Of a DNA stretch of 64,000 bases, positions 22,871 to 35,050 are shown one piece after another; position 1 is the first letter of the stretch; the number at the start of each line of letters is the position of its first letter. Origin of the DNA: Scalesia atractyloides (Eukaryota; Streptophyta; Magnoliopsida; Asterales; Asteraceae); the NCBI GenBank assembly GCA_947069175.1, contig CAMTDV010000030.1:99100411-99164410 (forward strand). The letters run 5' to 3'. The position numbers were made by a program, and so were the translations under genes. Below the pieces are notes generated by a model. That model was not told where the DNA came from, searched no databases, and saw nothing but the letters and a program-made list of their open reading frames with translations.

Positions 22871-23787
22871 CGGCGACTAACGACGTTAGCGTTCCGTTAA
22901 TCAGAGTGTATTGGAGGCCAATATATTAATAGTTGAGACTACCGGTGGTTATTTTTCAAGTTAGGACTGTTAGCGGCCAACGACGAATAGTTGAGATTAT
23001 TAAAATCTAATACTTCAAATAATAAATGCCAAACTATGTGTGTTTATATGTTTTAAACTTTAACAGTTAACTCATTTGTTTTGACTCTTAGTTGTTGTAG
23101 ACTTGTAGTCTTGTTAAAATAATTGGTTTGAAATTTTTAACAATGAACTTTTTGTTTGTTTAAAAAATAGTCGTTTTTATTAAGTTGTCGTTACATTTAA
23201 AACACGTAATTGTACCCGCGAGTGATGGGTATGGTTTGAAAGTAAGGTTGCTAACATGACCAAATCCTGTGAGTTCACATGTAGTAGAAAGTCACAAACA
23301 TGAGTGACTGATCAAGAGTATTGTCTTCATGAGTTAAGATCATATAGAAACCTTGTCTTATTTATAAACGGTAAGAACAAATTTTAAACGTTAATTAATT
23401 AAATTAAGGGCTAAGATTGATTACACATCGTTACTAACAATAACTATAGTATTTAATGAGATTCAAGGGTGTTTAAGTCATTTTCTATTAACAACTAATT
23501 CCACCTGGTTTTTAAAACTAAAATAACTATTATATACTGTAGTATTTTGTTAAAAACCACTACCATAAAATTAAGCATTTTTTCTTTAATACGAGTACAA
23601 TATTGCAATATTAAAAAAAAACATTAACATTTTTAAAAAAAAAGTTGCTAAATAGAGTTTTATAATCCTACTAATAAGTATAACCAACACATATATCTAT
23701 ATAATTATAACCAACACATACACGTACACGGTTATAAACACATAATTTTTATAAGAAACACATGAATTTATATAAACAGCACATACG
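22871..23787. other. Intergenic, nothing recognised
   Basis: AT-rich sequence. Simple direct repeats of ATAACCAACACATA occur near the right end. Confidence 0.5.
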
Positions 23788-24444
23788 TATATAATTAGGG
23801 CTGTTCATGAGCCGAGCCAGGCCAAGCTCGGGCTCGGCTCGATTATAAACCGAGCTGGCTCGGCTCGGATTTGAAACCGAGCTGAAAATCTAAGCTCGGG
23901 CTCGGCTTGGTTTTAAACCGAGCTAGCTCGGCTCAGCTTGGTTTGGCTCGATTTTATAAAGAAAAATTAATACATACCTCTTAAAATTCAGTAACCTAAA
24001 ATATTATTCAATACTTTAAAGAATATATTCAAAATAAGTTCAACCTAATATATTACAAACCAAAATCAAGTTCAACAATACAAAATAAGTTTTAGTTTCA
24101 ATGAAATATAATATTAGTTCATTAATATGGTAATCAACCTTCAAATATGCAATAGATATCAAATTACAAACTTATATACACGTAAATATTAATCGGGTTT
24201 TTTTTATAATATGTTATAATGTATATAAAATGAAAATTTATTATAAGTATAATAATCCGAGCCACAAAGCGAGCCAAACCGAGCCAACTCGGCTCGTTAC
24301 GAGCCGAGCCGAGCTAGCTCACTTTCTAACCGAACCGAGCCGGCTCGGCTCACTTTTAAACCGAGCCATATCGAACGAGCTTTTTCCGAGCTAAATCCGA
24401 ACGAGCTCTGAGCCACGAGCTTTTTGAACAGCCCTATATATAAT
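23788..24444. mobile_element. Non-autonomous hAT-type element (641 bp) with perfect 8-bp duplication
   Basis: The element occupies 23796-24436. Its ends are TAGGGCTGTTCA and TGAACAGCCCTA, a perfect 12-bp inverted repeat, and it is flanked by the 8-bp duplication TATATAAT (23788-23795 and 24437-24444). An 8-bp duplication and TAGGG ends indicate hAT. Both subterminal regions are built from many copies of the self-complementary motif GAGCCGAGCTCGGCTC, in opposite senses at the two ends, so the element can fold back. It has no coding capacity. Confidence 0.9.
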
Positions 24445-24879
24445 CATAACCAACACATATAAAAATAACACGTAAATTTATATAATCAGCAGCACATGAA
24501 TTCAATTCATGTGATTTGCTTTTCAATCTCAACTCTTATCATATTATTTTGTGTTTTCTTCAAAAACATATTTATTTCTAATAATATATTTCAAAAAATC
24601 ACTTATTTGCATTCTGATCATTAACAATAAAATAATCACTACAAAAATTAAATAGGTATATCTATTGAAGATCTATGGACATAGAGGGTGTCTTTGTCTA
24701 AAGCAGAATTTTTATAAAGTATTAAACTAATGCTAACCACCATGTAAAGTTCACACTCTTAGGTCATAATAAATTATAATTAATTAATATTTAATAATAG
24801 ATTAAAATAATATTGATGATTAGAAGTTAGAAAAAGTTTTTTGATCAGAAGGAAAGTTCCACTTTGGTTTGTTTGAAGG
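24445..24879. repeat. Flanking segment duplicated at 27825-28261
   Basis: From the hAT duplication to GTTTGTTTGAA the sequence matches 27825-28261 with small indels, for example an extra GTGACCAAGC block in the second copy. It is non-coding. Confidence 0.88.
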
Positions 24880-27193
24880 TTCCGTCTATTGGAACACCCA
24901 CTTTTTCTATTTGAACACTATGCGATTTGCATAGGCCTCTGCAGGGCGCATGGGTATCAATCCCATGCGAGAGGCGCATGGGTATCAATCCTATGCGATG
25001 CTCTTGGGCCTCTACGAGGCACATGAGTATCAATCCCATGCGATGCTTTTGGGCCTCTGCGGGGCGCATGGCCGAGCCACGTCAGCGATCCGTGTGCTTT
25101 TGTGTTTCTTGATCTCATGTGCCGCGCATAGGCCTCTGCGGGGCGAACTGATTGTTTTTTTATTTAAAAATTAGATTGTTAATTTACATTAAAAATTGAT
25201 AAGTGTAAATGTTAATATTAAATCTACAAATGTTCATGTGAGGTCTCATGTGAGGACTCGGGTATATCGATAGCGTTAAGATCTATTTTAGGGTTTAGTC
25301 GACTACGATACATATCTAGTCGGTTGTCGTACGTTGTCAACCAGCCCGAAGCAGCATTTTGATGAATCCCGGCCCATAAAAAGTTCGGAGTAGGCATCGG
25401 ATACTGTCCTTCCAACTTCACATGTATAAAATGTTCGACAAGCACATGGCAAACCGCAACTCGTGAAAAGTTGGCAACCACATGTATGACCATATGTTCG
25501 CATAACTGATTTCTTCCGTTCTTCTAGCTCTGTATATATTTTTTCAAGAGCAAAAATGGAAACCTTTTGAAGCAGGAACTTGAACATTGGACATTTTTTG
25601 TGATGGTTCATGACTTTTCTGTTACTTTCTTCAAAACTCATCAAAATTAACATACGTTGTTTCGTAACTTGCCGGTCGACAAAACCCGCTAGTTTAACCA
25701 ACGTGTTGCGATTATTGACCTGATCAACGCTAGTTCCCTGTCTGTTACAATGACCCGGGGCTCCATACTCTCTTGCAACATTGACCTGATCTGTTCTAAA
25801 ACCCACACATACGTTTCACAGTTCTCTTTAGATACGAAAGCATGTGCGACTGAAAACGACATGTTTGTAGAAGTCATACCAACAACCTGAATGAATGGAA
25901 GATTGTAGAGGTTGGTATTGTAGGTACCATCAATAATGAGCACATGCGGGAATGCACGCCACATTTGGCCGGAATGCTCATGGACAAAGAAAATATCTTT
26001 AAGATTGTTTGTGGATGGATCCTCCCGAGTTTCATAAGTGAAACATTTTGAAATAAGAAAGTTTTCTAGTTTTTGCATCGGAGAATCTCCTAAACTCTTC
26101 CCAGCGTTAATCTTCTGAACAACGTTATGTATATCTTTTGGAATGCTCTTATTATTAGGGTTCTGATTCCTTAATGTTACGTGTGGGAATGTCTTGCTCG
26201 GCCAGCTGCTCCACTAATCTGTATTCGTCCTCAGAAAGTCTTCTAGCATACGCGTGCCCCTCTAAAGTTTCAAGAGGAGAGTGGTTGTGTGACTCGTTCT
26301 TAACCTGTAGCCGCCAAACGTTAAGCATTTCATCATAGAACCCTATCAGTTCAAAAGGACAACGAGTTTTTTTGCTACCGGTTTTTCGAACAGTGGCTAC
26401 ACTCTTACGATCACCACTAAAGATACAATGTATCCACACCCTCACGAATTCACCATGTTTCTTCTTCAATCTTCCACACTTAACGATGAAGCCCTGATTA
26501 CGAGCCCTCCTATCTACCCAATCCACCATCTCTTCACGGGAGGCAAAACCCTGATTAGTTGCATAGGAAACTATGATAGGGTGTATTTTTTCCTCTCATC
26601 TTCCAGTTTGATTTCTTCCTTGTCATATTCGTGATGAAAATTACCCCTGCATACGAATTATCACCTCTGTAGTTGTATCCAGAATAACCTCCGGAATAAC
26701 TGTGTGGTGAGTAGTTCGGGTCTGGAAGAGGCGGAATGTCGGCATGAGAAGGGACGCGGTTGACAACTTCCTCGTAATGGTTGGGCTGAAACGAAGATTC
26801 GTAAGAATCAGAAATGGCGGTCTCGTATGAGTCTGGAACAACACTATCGTTAGAATCCTCACCGAATATTCCGAAAAACCACGACATACTGTGAATATAC
26901 GTGATTGTGATTTGAAAGGTTTATTATGGAATTGGAAATCTCATACGATAACCAACGATAATGCATGGTTTTATAGCCTTTCTGGAGGGTCCATGCGCCC
27001 CGCAGAGGCCATTGCGGGGAGCATTGAGTGGCCCTATGCGACCCGCATGGGCGTCTGTGGGGCGCATGGGTATGAGGTTCGCGTGTTTCCACGCAGACAT
27101 GTCAGTCTGCTGCCTTTGTCGGGAAACCCTAACCCCATGCGGGGGCGCATGGGCCTATGCGACCAGCATGGAAGGGTGTCAAAATAAGAAATT
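24880..27193 (-). mobile_element. Decayed Mutator-like element (MULE)
   Basis: A MURA/FAR1-type transposase pseudogene is framed by GC-rich end regions. The left region (24905-25145) and right region (26985-27175) share inverted copies of GGCCTCTGCGGGGCGCATGG (25052-25071, inverted at 26991-27010) and many GCGCATGGG/CCTATGCG units. The extreme ends (TCTATTGGAACACCC on the left, inverted GGGTGTCAAAATAAGA on the right) are similar inverted repeats. Exact ends and a 9-bp duplication cannot be set because duplicated DNA abuts both sides. Confidence 0.72.
25224..26887 (-). pseudogene. MULE transposase (MURA/FAR1-like), broken by several frameshifts
   Basis: On the reverse strand, the order of remnants is as follows. 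An acidic, Tyr/Ser-rich N-terminus lies at 26887-26555. A FAR1/MuDR-type DNA-binding region follows at 26529-26155 (WVDRRARNQGFIVKCGR, KKTRCPFELIG, NESHNHSPLE). The MULE catalytic domain is at 26078-25689 (LIIDGTYNTNLYNLPFIQVV, then VTDRELALI), containing the first two acidic residues of the DDE set. A SWIM-like zinc finger region (CGCQLFTSCGLPCAC) is near 25450, then a C-terminus with 'PTPNFLWAGIHQNAASGW'. These pieces lie in at least four different frame registers, so no functional protein is expected. The SWIM motif ends in Cys-Ala-Cys where His is usual. Confidence 0.82.
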
Positions 27194-28261
27194 TGGGCTC
27201 GGCTCGATTATAAACCGAGCTGGCTCGGCTCGGATTTGAAACCGAGCTGAAAATCTAAGCTCGGGCTCGGCTTGGTTTTAAACCGAACTAGCTCGGCTCA
27301 GCTTGGTTTGGCTCGATTTTATAAAGAAAAATTAATACATACCTCTTAAAATTCAGTAACCTAAAATATTATTCAATACTTTTAAAGAATATATTCAAAA
27401 TAAGTTCAACCTAATATATTACAAACCAAAATCAAGTTCAACAATACAAAATAAGTTTTAATTTCAATGAAATATAATATTAGTTCATTAGTATGGTAAT
27501 CAACCTTCAAATATGCAATAGATATCAAATTACAAACCTATATACACGTAAATATTAATCGGGTTTTTTTGTAATATGTTATAATGTATATAAAATGAAA
27601 ATTTATTATAAGTATAATAATCCGAGCTAAACTGAGCCGAGCTACAAAGCGAGCCAAACCGAGCCAACTCGGCTCGTTACGAGCCGAGCCGAGCTAGCTC
27701 ACTTTCTAACCGAACCGAGCCGGCTCGGCTCACTGTTAAACCGAGCCATATCGAGCGAGCTTTTTCCGAGCTAAATCCGAGCGAGCTCCGAGCCAAGAGC
27801 TTTTTGAACAGCCCTATATATAATCATAACCAACACATATAAAAATAACACGTAAATTTATATAGTCAGCACATGAATTCATGTGATTTGGTTGTCAATC
27901 TCAACTCTTATCCTATTATTTTGTGTTTTCTTCAAAAACATATTTATTTCTAATAATAAATTTCAAAAAATTACTTATTTGGATCATTAACAATAAAATA
28001 ATCACTACAAAAATTAAATAGGTATATCTATTGAAGATCTATGGACATAGAGGGTGTCTTTGTCTAAAACAGAATTTTTATAAAGTATTAAACTAATGCT
28101 AACCCACCATGTAAAGTTCACCTTTTATGTGACCAAGCACTCTTAGGTCATAATAAATTATAATTAATTAATATTTAATATAGATTAAAATAATATTGAT
28201 GATTAGAAGTTAGAAAAAGTTTTTTGATCAGAAGGAAAGGTCCACTTTGGTTTGTTTGAAA
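27194..28261. repeat. Second copy of the hAT element and its flank, 5'-truncated
   Basis: This repeats 23829-24879: a hAT-type element lacking its first 33 bp (27194-27816), the same TATATAAT duplication at its right end (27817-27824) and the same 440-bp flank. Because the flank is shared, this is a duplicated locus, not a second insertion. It starts exactly where the MULE ends. Confidence 0.88.
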
Positions 28262-28500
28262 GCAGGATGCCTTTTTTATATCAAGACAAAACAAACCCCC
28301 CCTTTCTCCCTAACTACTCTTGTCCTCTTTAAATTTTCCACCCACTTCATTCTTTTTACTTTTTTTTAAATACTTTCTTTTAATTTATAGACCAATAATA
28401 GAGTTAAAATATTATATAAATTAAGGGTTAAATGGTCAATTACAAAAAGTTAATATCACAGTTATATTATTATATTAAGACAGAATTTATAATCAACATA

Positions 28501-28538
<38 letters not shown>

Positions 28539-28697
28539 CATCGTCTATTTGGAATCCATGACAAAGAACTTAAAAACTATACGATTTTGTTTCATTCAGG
28601 ATTTTCATTCTATTATAATCTGTTTATATATATCCACCGACCTTTTTAAAGAATTTAGCTTTGACATGTAAGATCCTTTTTTATTGACACTTATAAT
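28262..28697. other. Unassigned AT-rich spacer with (TCTA)n microsatellite
   Basis: A tetranucleotide TCTA array of about nine units occupies roughly 28499-28536. Otherwise there is no recognised feature. Confidence 0.6.
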
Positions 28698-29120
28698 TAG
28701 GACTGCAAACGAACAAATGTTTGGCGAATAATTCGTGAGTCGTTTGGTGGAAAGTTCGTTTGTATTCGTTCATTTATGAAACAAACGAACATAAACAAAA
28801 ATTTCGTTCGTTTAGTTAAACGAACGAACATGAACAGAGGTCGTGTTCGTTCATTTATGTTCGTGAACGTTCGGTAACGTGTTCGTTTGTGTTTGATAGT
28901 TCATTAGTGGATTGTTTTTATATTTTGTTTAAATACTTCGAAATACAAATAAAATATATTCTGTTCATGAACGTTTATTTGTGTTCGTTAGTTTCCATAT
29001 ATGTTCATGAACAGAACGTTCATTTTTGTTCGTTGCCTAAGATTAACAAACAAACACAATCGAATACAAACAAATTCATTTCTTTAATAAACGAATACAA
29101 ACATAAAATCTCATTGGGTA
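28698..29120. mobile_element. Incomplete hAT-like repeat built from GTTCGTTCG motifs
   Basis: It begins TAGGACTGCAAACGAACA, a hAT-like end, and continues as a dense mix of GTTCGTT and AACGAAC motifs of both senses able to form hairpins. The matching right end (TTTGCAGTCCTA) is absent, so the element is truncated or decayed. The right limit given is where the motif density fades. Confidence 0.45.
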
Positions 29121-29589
29121 AGTATCTATAAACAATTCGTGAACACATATATTTCTTAACAAAAGAAAGACATGTTGTCTATCAAATGTCGTTTCAATTA
29201 TCAAACTTATAAAACATGAACACTGAAAAAAATAGCAGCAAAGAAACGTCACGACCATATTCGACCCATCAAACTTAACTTTGAGTAAAGGTTATAAAAT
29301 TTTTTCAACATTATATTTCAAATATGTTTCAATCACGATATATGATTCAACAAAAATGTCAATTATGAAAACGCGTTTGAGTTACAATAAAGTGGTTGCA
29401 AAATTTATGATAAAAATCCAAAAAAATATAAAACTAGCCGGCACTTTGAAGAGAAACAAGGCACCCATGGGTCAATCGTTTGGTCACTATCAAGTCCTAA
29501 AGTTGGCCGGTGCATGATGGTCCCGTGTAGTACGAATAATATGCGCATATATATATATATATACAGAGAGAGAGAGAATCGATATATAG
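29121..29589. other. Unassigned spacer with (TA)n(GA)n
   Basis: AT-rich. A short (AT)n ACAGAGAGAGA microsatellite lies at about 29545-29576. Confidence 0.5.
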
Positions 29590-30020
29590 TTTTTTTTAAA
29601 GACCAACGAAAACTTTTATTAAATTGTTACCGCTCAACAACTACTGTTAACCCAACAAAGTTACATATCCACCAAAAAACAAAAATACAAAACTTTAGGC
29701 CCCCATACACGATATTTCGAAATTACACAAATCTTCCCATGTCAAATACTACATTTCACCCTGTTTTTTGACCCAAAGAAAACCATATGTTCTTATATCT
29801 TCCTTTATCCTCGCTACGTTTGTTTGCTTATTATTGAATGCAACATCGTTCCTGTTCTTCCATAAAAGCCAAAGTGCAATCTGGATCATGGAAAGTACCA
29901 CTTTTTTCCATGTTTTCGAACCGCGGCATCGATTTTGCATTACTACTAGATCTTTTAGCACCGGTGCAATCAACGAACCAACCTTACACCATGACGCAAT
30001 GAACTCCCAAACCTAATTCA
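29590..30020 (-). mobile_element. LINE fragment: ORF2 C-terminus and 3' tail
   Basis: On the reverse strand an open segment (about 30016-29749) reads 'VWEFIASWCKVGSLIAPV', 'SMIQIALWLLWKNRNDVAFN' and 'IKEDIRTYGFLWVK', the C-terminal zf-RVT region of a plant L1 LINE. A 3' untranslated end (TTAATAAAAGTTTTCGTTGG) and an A-run ending at 29590 follow. The 5' part is missing, as usual for target-primed insertion. Confidence 0.82.
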
Positions 30021-30700
30021 ACAAACAATGACAAAACCAATCAAAGTTTATATATATATATGTTTTTCTGATATGTATTATATATTAGTAATGTTTATAA
30101 TATTTTTAAATATTTATAGCATAAAAGGACACATATATAAATTGTCAATTACAGATAAAACTAAATTATTACACATTTTTCATATTTGGTCCTCCTTACA
30201 CAGAGATGCATAAGTTATTTACATAACATCAATAGAATAATTTGATCATATATGTTTTAATTTGAATCAATTACCTATACATGGGTAGATTATATAAGAT
30301 GCATATGTGTTGGCTATATACATTATTGAACAATCAAAAACTAATTTCTTCATTTTTAGGCTATATACATAATTGAACAATCAAACACTAATTTCTTCAT
30401 TTTTAGCAAATGAGCCATAAATAATAACCATTACTATTATATCTGTTTTGTTTTTAAAAAAATTAAAAGAATATTAGATAGTAGCACCGAATATTAAAAA
30501 CTATATGGCACCGAAATGTAATAAACCACAACCTATATACAGGGAGATGATCAATATAAAGCATGAGCAAAATCTGGATTTAATTAAAATAAATCAGTTG
30601 TTGAGATTAAAATAAATCAATTGTTTGGTTTCACTTGAGCATATTGAGCAAATTTAAGGCCCAAGATGGAAAAAATAGGAATGCTGGTGTATGTTAATTT
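30021..30700. other. Intergenic; short tandem duplication near 30310-30410
   Basis: GGCTATATACATTATTGAAC and the bases after it, to TTCATTTTTAG, occurs twice in succession (about 50 bp per unit). Nothing else is recognised. Confidence 0.6.
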
Positions 30701-31233
30701 TTAGGGTCTCTTTGGTATAAAGTAATAGAATGGATGATGTAATAGAATGAGCGAGTTAATGGAATGGACAACGGAATGAAATGGATCATTCAATTTTATT
30801 GTTATGTTTGGTTATTCGTATGTGAATAGAACGAATCATTAGTTTGTATAATTTAATAGACAAAAAAAAAAGACGAAGTAACGAAAGACAATTGTATTAA
30901 AAACAACAAAAATATAATTGTCTCAATAATAATAATAATAATAATAATAAATAATAATAATAATAAGAATAACAATAACGATAACGATAACGATAACGAT
31001 AACGATAACGATAACGATAACAATAACAATAATAATAATATATTTCTTTCCATTCATTGAAGGAAAGAAAAAAACACCCTCTTACCAAGGAATCGAAATT
31101 GTTATAGTCGGAAGGAGTTACATTCCTTTAGAATGCTCAATTCCATTTCCATATGATAACCAAACATGTTTCTTGTCATTCCATAAGAATGATCAATTCC
31201 ACCTTACATTCCTTTATATCAAACGCTACCTTA
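30701..31233. mobile_element. Tourist-like MITE (PIF/Harbinger) containing microsatellites
   Basis: The element spans 30704-31230 with TTA on both sides (30701-30703 and 31231-31233), the duplication typical of PIF/Harbinger. The ends GGGTCTCTTTGGTATAAAGT and inverted GGTAGCGTTTGATATAAAGG are related inverted repeats, followed by AATGGA/TCCATT-type subterminal motifs. The middle holds an (AAT)n tract (about 30926-30966) and a hexanucleotide (ATAACG)n array (about 30970-31021). ORFs with Leu-Ser or Tyr-Arg repeats there are artefacts. Confidence 0.72.
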
Positions 31234-31417
31234 GAGTAAACTACAATTTGTGTCTACGGCTAAAATATTTCTTGGATTCCTAAAAGTTTTAAGTTTCTTG
31301 CTGAATCCTTAATTATCACATTCTGTATCCAATCAATACCTAAACCAATATCAATACCTATGTAGTTGACGCAAGCTAAAACAATTCTCCATTTTTTAAA
31401 ATGATTTCACCTTTATC
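31234..31417. other. Short unassigned spacer
   Basis: Nothing recognised. Confidence 0.5.
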
Positions 31418-32949
31418 CACTGCAAAAAAAAAGTGAGCAGCGGGGACTATATTATGAGAGACTGATGTTTTAGTCTCAAATACATTATATCTGGGACTAA
31501 TTTTCAGGTGCTTAATAGCATCGGGGACTAATTTTTACACAACATATTTTAGCGCCTAATATTCAGTCGCTGATATATAGGTGCCTTATTTGAGACTAAA
31601 TTTTAGTCGCAAATATGTGTGTGCCATGTATTTGAAACTATTCTTTAGTCTCTAATATAAAAGAAATGTATTTGGGACTGAAAATATTCAGTAATGAATT
31701 CCATTTGATAAAGGAAATGGTCAACAACTAATTTTCACGCTCCAATTATGTTAATATAAAATTCTACCATTTTATGAGAAGTATCAAGGACTAAAAATCA
31801 GTCTTAAAGATCTTTGTTTTGCAATATTATTTGGGTCTCATATTTACTCTCCGGTGTATTATACACATGAAATTACTAGAGACTAATATTGAGTCTCTAA
31901 TAATCGATATATGGTTAACCATTTTAAGAAAATATATTATAGACTCAAGATTAAAACAAACCATAACGGGTATTGAGATTAGAGACTTATATTAGGTCTC
32001 TTGTATGTTGTGGTTAATTCAGATATTATTAATGAACAATAAAAGGTTAAAAATCAATTTCTAAGATTAAAAGAGGTTAAACTAACACAAGACTATTACC
32101 TATCAACCGTTAGTAACTTTCGAAACAAGGAAATTCAATAATAAATTGTTCAAAAGGTATATACATTATAAGTTTAAGATAATACATAATATGTCCAAGT
32201 CAAATCTAACAAAATTGCATAAAAGAAGTTTAAATTTCATAAAATACAAATACAAGAAACAAAAAAAAGGTTCCCTAGCATCCAAACAACTTGCACCGAC
32301 ATCGTATCAACTTGTTTATGCCCAAGTAACACAAGCCTCTAAAATAAGTTCCTTCGAAATCTAGCCTTATCGCATGTCTGAAAGATAGTCAAATTAGTTA
32401 ACCGGTTAAGACATAATTGCTTAAAATTTACAAGAATTTGTAAGTTTTGAGTATTAAACTATTAATATTCAACAAAAAGTTAAAAGAGTTTTTTTAGTTT
32501 AATAGGTTGTGTTCATGTAAAACCGCAAAGGACCACTAATTATGAAACCCAAAAAATCCTACCAACAACCAAGTGCTTTCAAAAAAAAAGAAGAAGAAAA
32601 GAAAAGAAACAACCAAAAATGAAACATCATACATCTTAACTCAATTGCTTGACTCAACTTGTACATACTTAAATGAACTAAAATTCACCTAGATTACTGT
32701 AAATTTCCTTAAAACAATTTTTTTTACCTGAAATAAGACATATGCCTTAATCACTGAATCCAAACTGAACCAGAACCAGATGATGTACCAGCCAAATTCG
32801 ACAAAACTCTATTGAATACTACATGTGTTCTATCCCTGGTAATTCTACCGTTACCTGCAAGCATAATATCAATGGATAATGTTAGAATAAGGTGAAACAA
32901 TTCTACTTTTACATGTATAAGACTAGTATTTGTAAAACTTAAAAATCAA

Positions 32950-33700
32950 AACTCTTACCGAATTTATTGGTTGAACTTTACAAATCATCATCATCAGACT
33001 CAACATTTTCAATCTCATGATTAGACTTATCAATGTCTGAATCATCAACATATAATTCCGAACCAAAATCTTCCCTACTACAATCATAGTTATCCATATC
33101 TTCGTCAATAAGATAATCTATAGTGTCACTAGGACCCTAACATCAACATTTTCAACAGTTTCTTCTGCCATATCTCCACGAAGAAGGTTGACATCTTCTA
33201 ATAAATCTTCAACATTCTTGTCTTATGGAATATCCCACAAATGCCTATAGGAAAATCTTTCAATGATTTTCCATTGTGATTTGGTTTAAGTGGATCATCT
33301 ATATAAAATACTTGGTTAGCCTGGTATGCAAGAATGAAAGGATCTTCCTTGTAAGCATTACGTGACGTGTCTATGCTAATGAAATGAGGTTCAATATGAC
33401 GTGCTTTCTTTGACGATTAGTATTAAACCATGTACATTTGAATAGAATAACATGAAAATCTCTTATGAATGATAATTCAATGACTTCAAGAAATCCATAA
33501 TAATGATCTTCGACATCATTATGAATGCCAGGGACCATAAGTCCACAATTTTGCGTTCTCTTGCAGTTTTCTCTTGACTTAACTCTAAATTTGACTCCAT
33601 TCACTACATATCCCTTATGTGACGTAACTCGATGATCAGGAGGGCAAGATAATGCATATAACTCCTCATTAGTTTGGGATGGATTTAGCGAATACATATC
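32950..33700 (-). pseudogene. CACTA transposase remnant, DUF4216 part and C-terminus
   Basis: The longest open piece (33697-33371) has the DUF4216 pattern of plant En/Spm transposases: 'GYVVNGVKFRVKSRENCKRT' with 'QNCGLMVPGI', 'DHYYGFLEVIELSF' and 'VILFKCTWFNT'. Beyond it, in shifted frames, come a 'LTKYFI'-like segment and an acidic tail near 33110-32950 ('DYLIDEDMDNYDCS', 'ESDDDDL'). Frame breaks between these pieces make it non-functional. Confidence 0.78.
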
Positions 33701-34192
33701 TCGAATTTGTTCTCAACTTTTTAACATAATAATCATGTAGTTAGAGTGCATTAGAAGATAGAAAGTAAAGTAAGTAAAATAGAGTGTGATTGTTACCCGT
33801 TTTGCAAACCAATCTGGGAATGTAGACTGTTGCATCTCGGAAAAGTCTGATGATTCAGGATGTCGCCTTCGTAAAAATTGTAAGTGTTCTCTGCCATGTG
33901 TTAATGAACTATAAATATACTAACATGTCTCACTAAATACTAATTCACAACTTAAGATTAAAAAAGACTTACTCCAATTACGATTGAACCTCTTGACAAT
34001 TGTTGAAGATAAACATATTGCTTTCTTCATAATAATACTTGGAAGAATATGAACTTCTTCTTCCCAATACCATAACCATTTAATCTGAAAATATCCAATG
34101 CAAAGCTTCAAGAATCACTAGAAGTTCTGTCAATTCTCTCAAACTTTGATTCCACACCTGGTAAATAGTGCGAACACAATGTTATAACCTTT

Positions 34193-34800
34193 TCAACAAC
34201 ATAACCTTTGCAATCGAGCCTTCGGGTTTAGCTTTGTTTCCAACATATCGCTTGAAATGTCCAAGGTATCTTTCGATCGGATACATCCACCTTGATTGCA
34301 CAGGTCATCCCAAAATTGCCTCTCCAGGAAGATGCATACACAAGTGCAACATAACTGTAAAAAATGATGGCAGAAATATTCTTTCAAGCTTGCACAAAAT
34401 ATTAACTATCTCTTCTTGCAACACTTTCAACTCCCTCACGTGTAATGTGGATTCAGTAAGTTTCTTGAAAAACTGAGACAACTCGGCTGACGCATCACGA
34501 AGTTGTTTTGTCAAAAACGGACAAATTACAATAGGAATTATGTGTTGCATTAAGACGTGACAATCATGTGATTTAAGACCATGTACCTTACCTTGCTCAA
34601 CAAATAAAATTTTAGCTAAGTTTTTGGCATAACCATCAGGAAAACGCACAGATTGAAGTAAATTACAAAATTGTATTCTCTCATCTCGAGTTAAAATATA
34701 CAAAGCATGTGGTTTAACCCAACAATCATTCTTCCTCACCAAGTGAAGCTCCTTACGCATGTTTATATCTTTCAAGTCTAGTTGAGGTTTGTCAGTGTCT
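34193..34800 (-). pseudogene. CACTA transposase remnant, DUF4218 part
   Basis: The reverse strand (34775-34305) reads 'LKSHDCHVLMQHIIPIVI', 'LTESTLHVRELKVLQEEIV' and 'VMLHLCMHLPGEAILG', the DUF4218 domain that follows the catalytic domain in plant CACTA transposases. It continues in another frame to about 34193. The catalytic domain (Transposase_21) upstream is absent. In order it precedes the DUF4216 piece, as in intact elements. Confidence 0.82.
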
Positions 34801-34838
34801 TTCCTCTTTCCTTCTATGCTTATTATGTGGTAGTATAC

Positions 34839-35050
34839 TCTGGACCATTAAGAGCTAGTATGATGCTTAACCGTTCAGAGGCAAATGTCTGACCAATTCA
34901 GATTAAAGGTCTTAACCAACCATTCAGAGGCAAATGTCTGAACCATTCAGACTTGCTTGCGAAACAAACAGTCTGAAACATTAAGTGTTAAACAAGTAAA
35001 AGGTCGGTCTGAACTATTAAAAGTCTCACTAAGAGGTAAACAAACAGCCC
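34839..35050. mobile_element. MITE with reiterated CATTCAGA/TCTGAA motifs
   Basis: Its right end, inverted, is GGGCTGTTTGTTTACCTCTT. The interior repeats ACCATTCAGAGGCAAATGTC-like units and inverted TCTGAA motifs. The left end is less clear and abuts the truncated CACTA element. Confidence 0.5.

Larger units (their letters stand above)
31418..34838 (-). mobile_element. Decayed CACTA (En/Spm) transposon, right end missing
   Basis: The left end, CACTGCAAAAAAAAAGTG, is a one-base variant of the CACTA terminus. It is followed by 500 bp of subterminal repeats (GGGACTAA, TTAGTCTC, TAGTCGCAAAT in both senses), as expected for CACTA elements. A transposase pseudogene in reverse orientation lies at 32.9-34.8 kb. 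No matching ...AGTG terminus is found on the right; the sequence passes into a different MITE at about 34839, so the element is truncated there. Confidence 0.72.

Noticed and set aside
24845..27239. Small ORFs across the GCGCATGGG arrays
   Set aside because: They are repeat-derived (for example repeated 'INPMR') and coincide with MULE ends.
23829..28261. The two copies as LTRs of one retrotransposon
   Set aside because: They contain a hAT element with its own duplication, have no TG...CA ends, primer site or polypurine tract, and the interior is a MULE.
30853..31088. ORFs with Leu-Ser and Tyr-Arg repeats
   Set aside because: They are produced by the (AAT)n and (ATAACG)n microsatellites.
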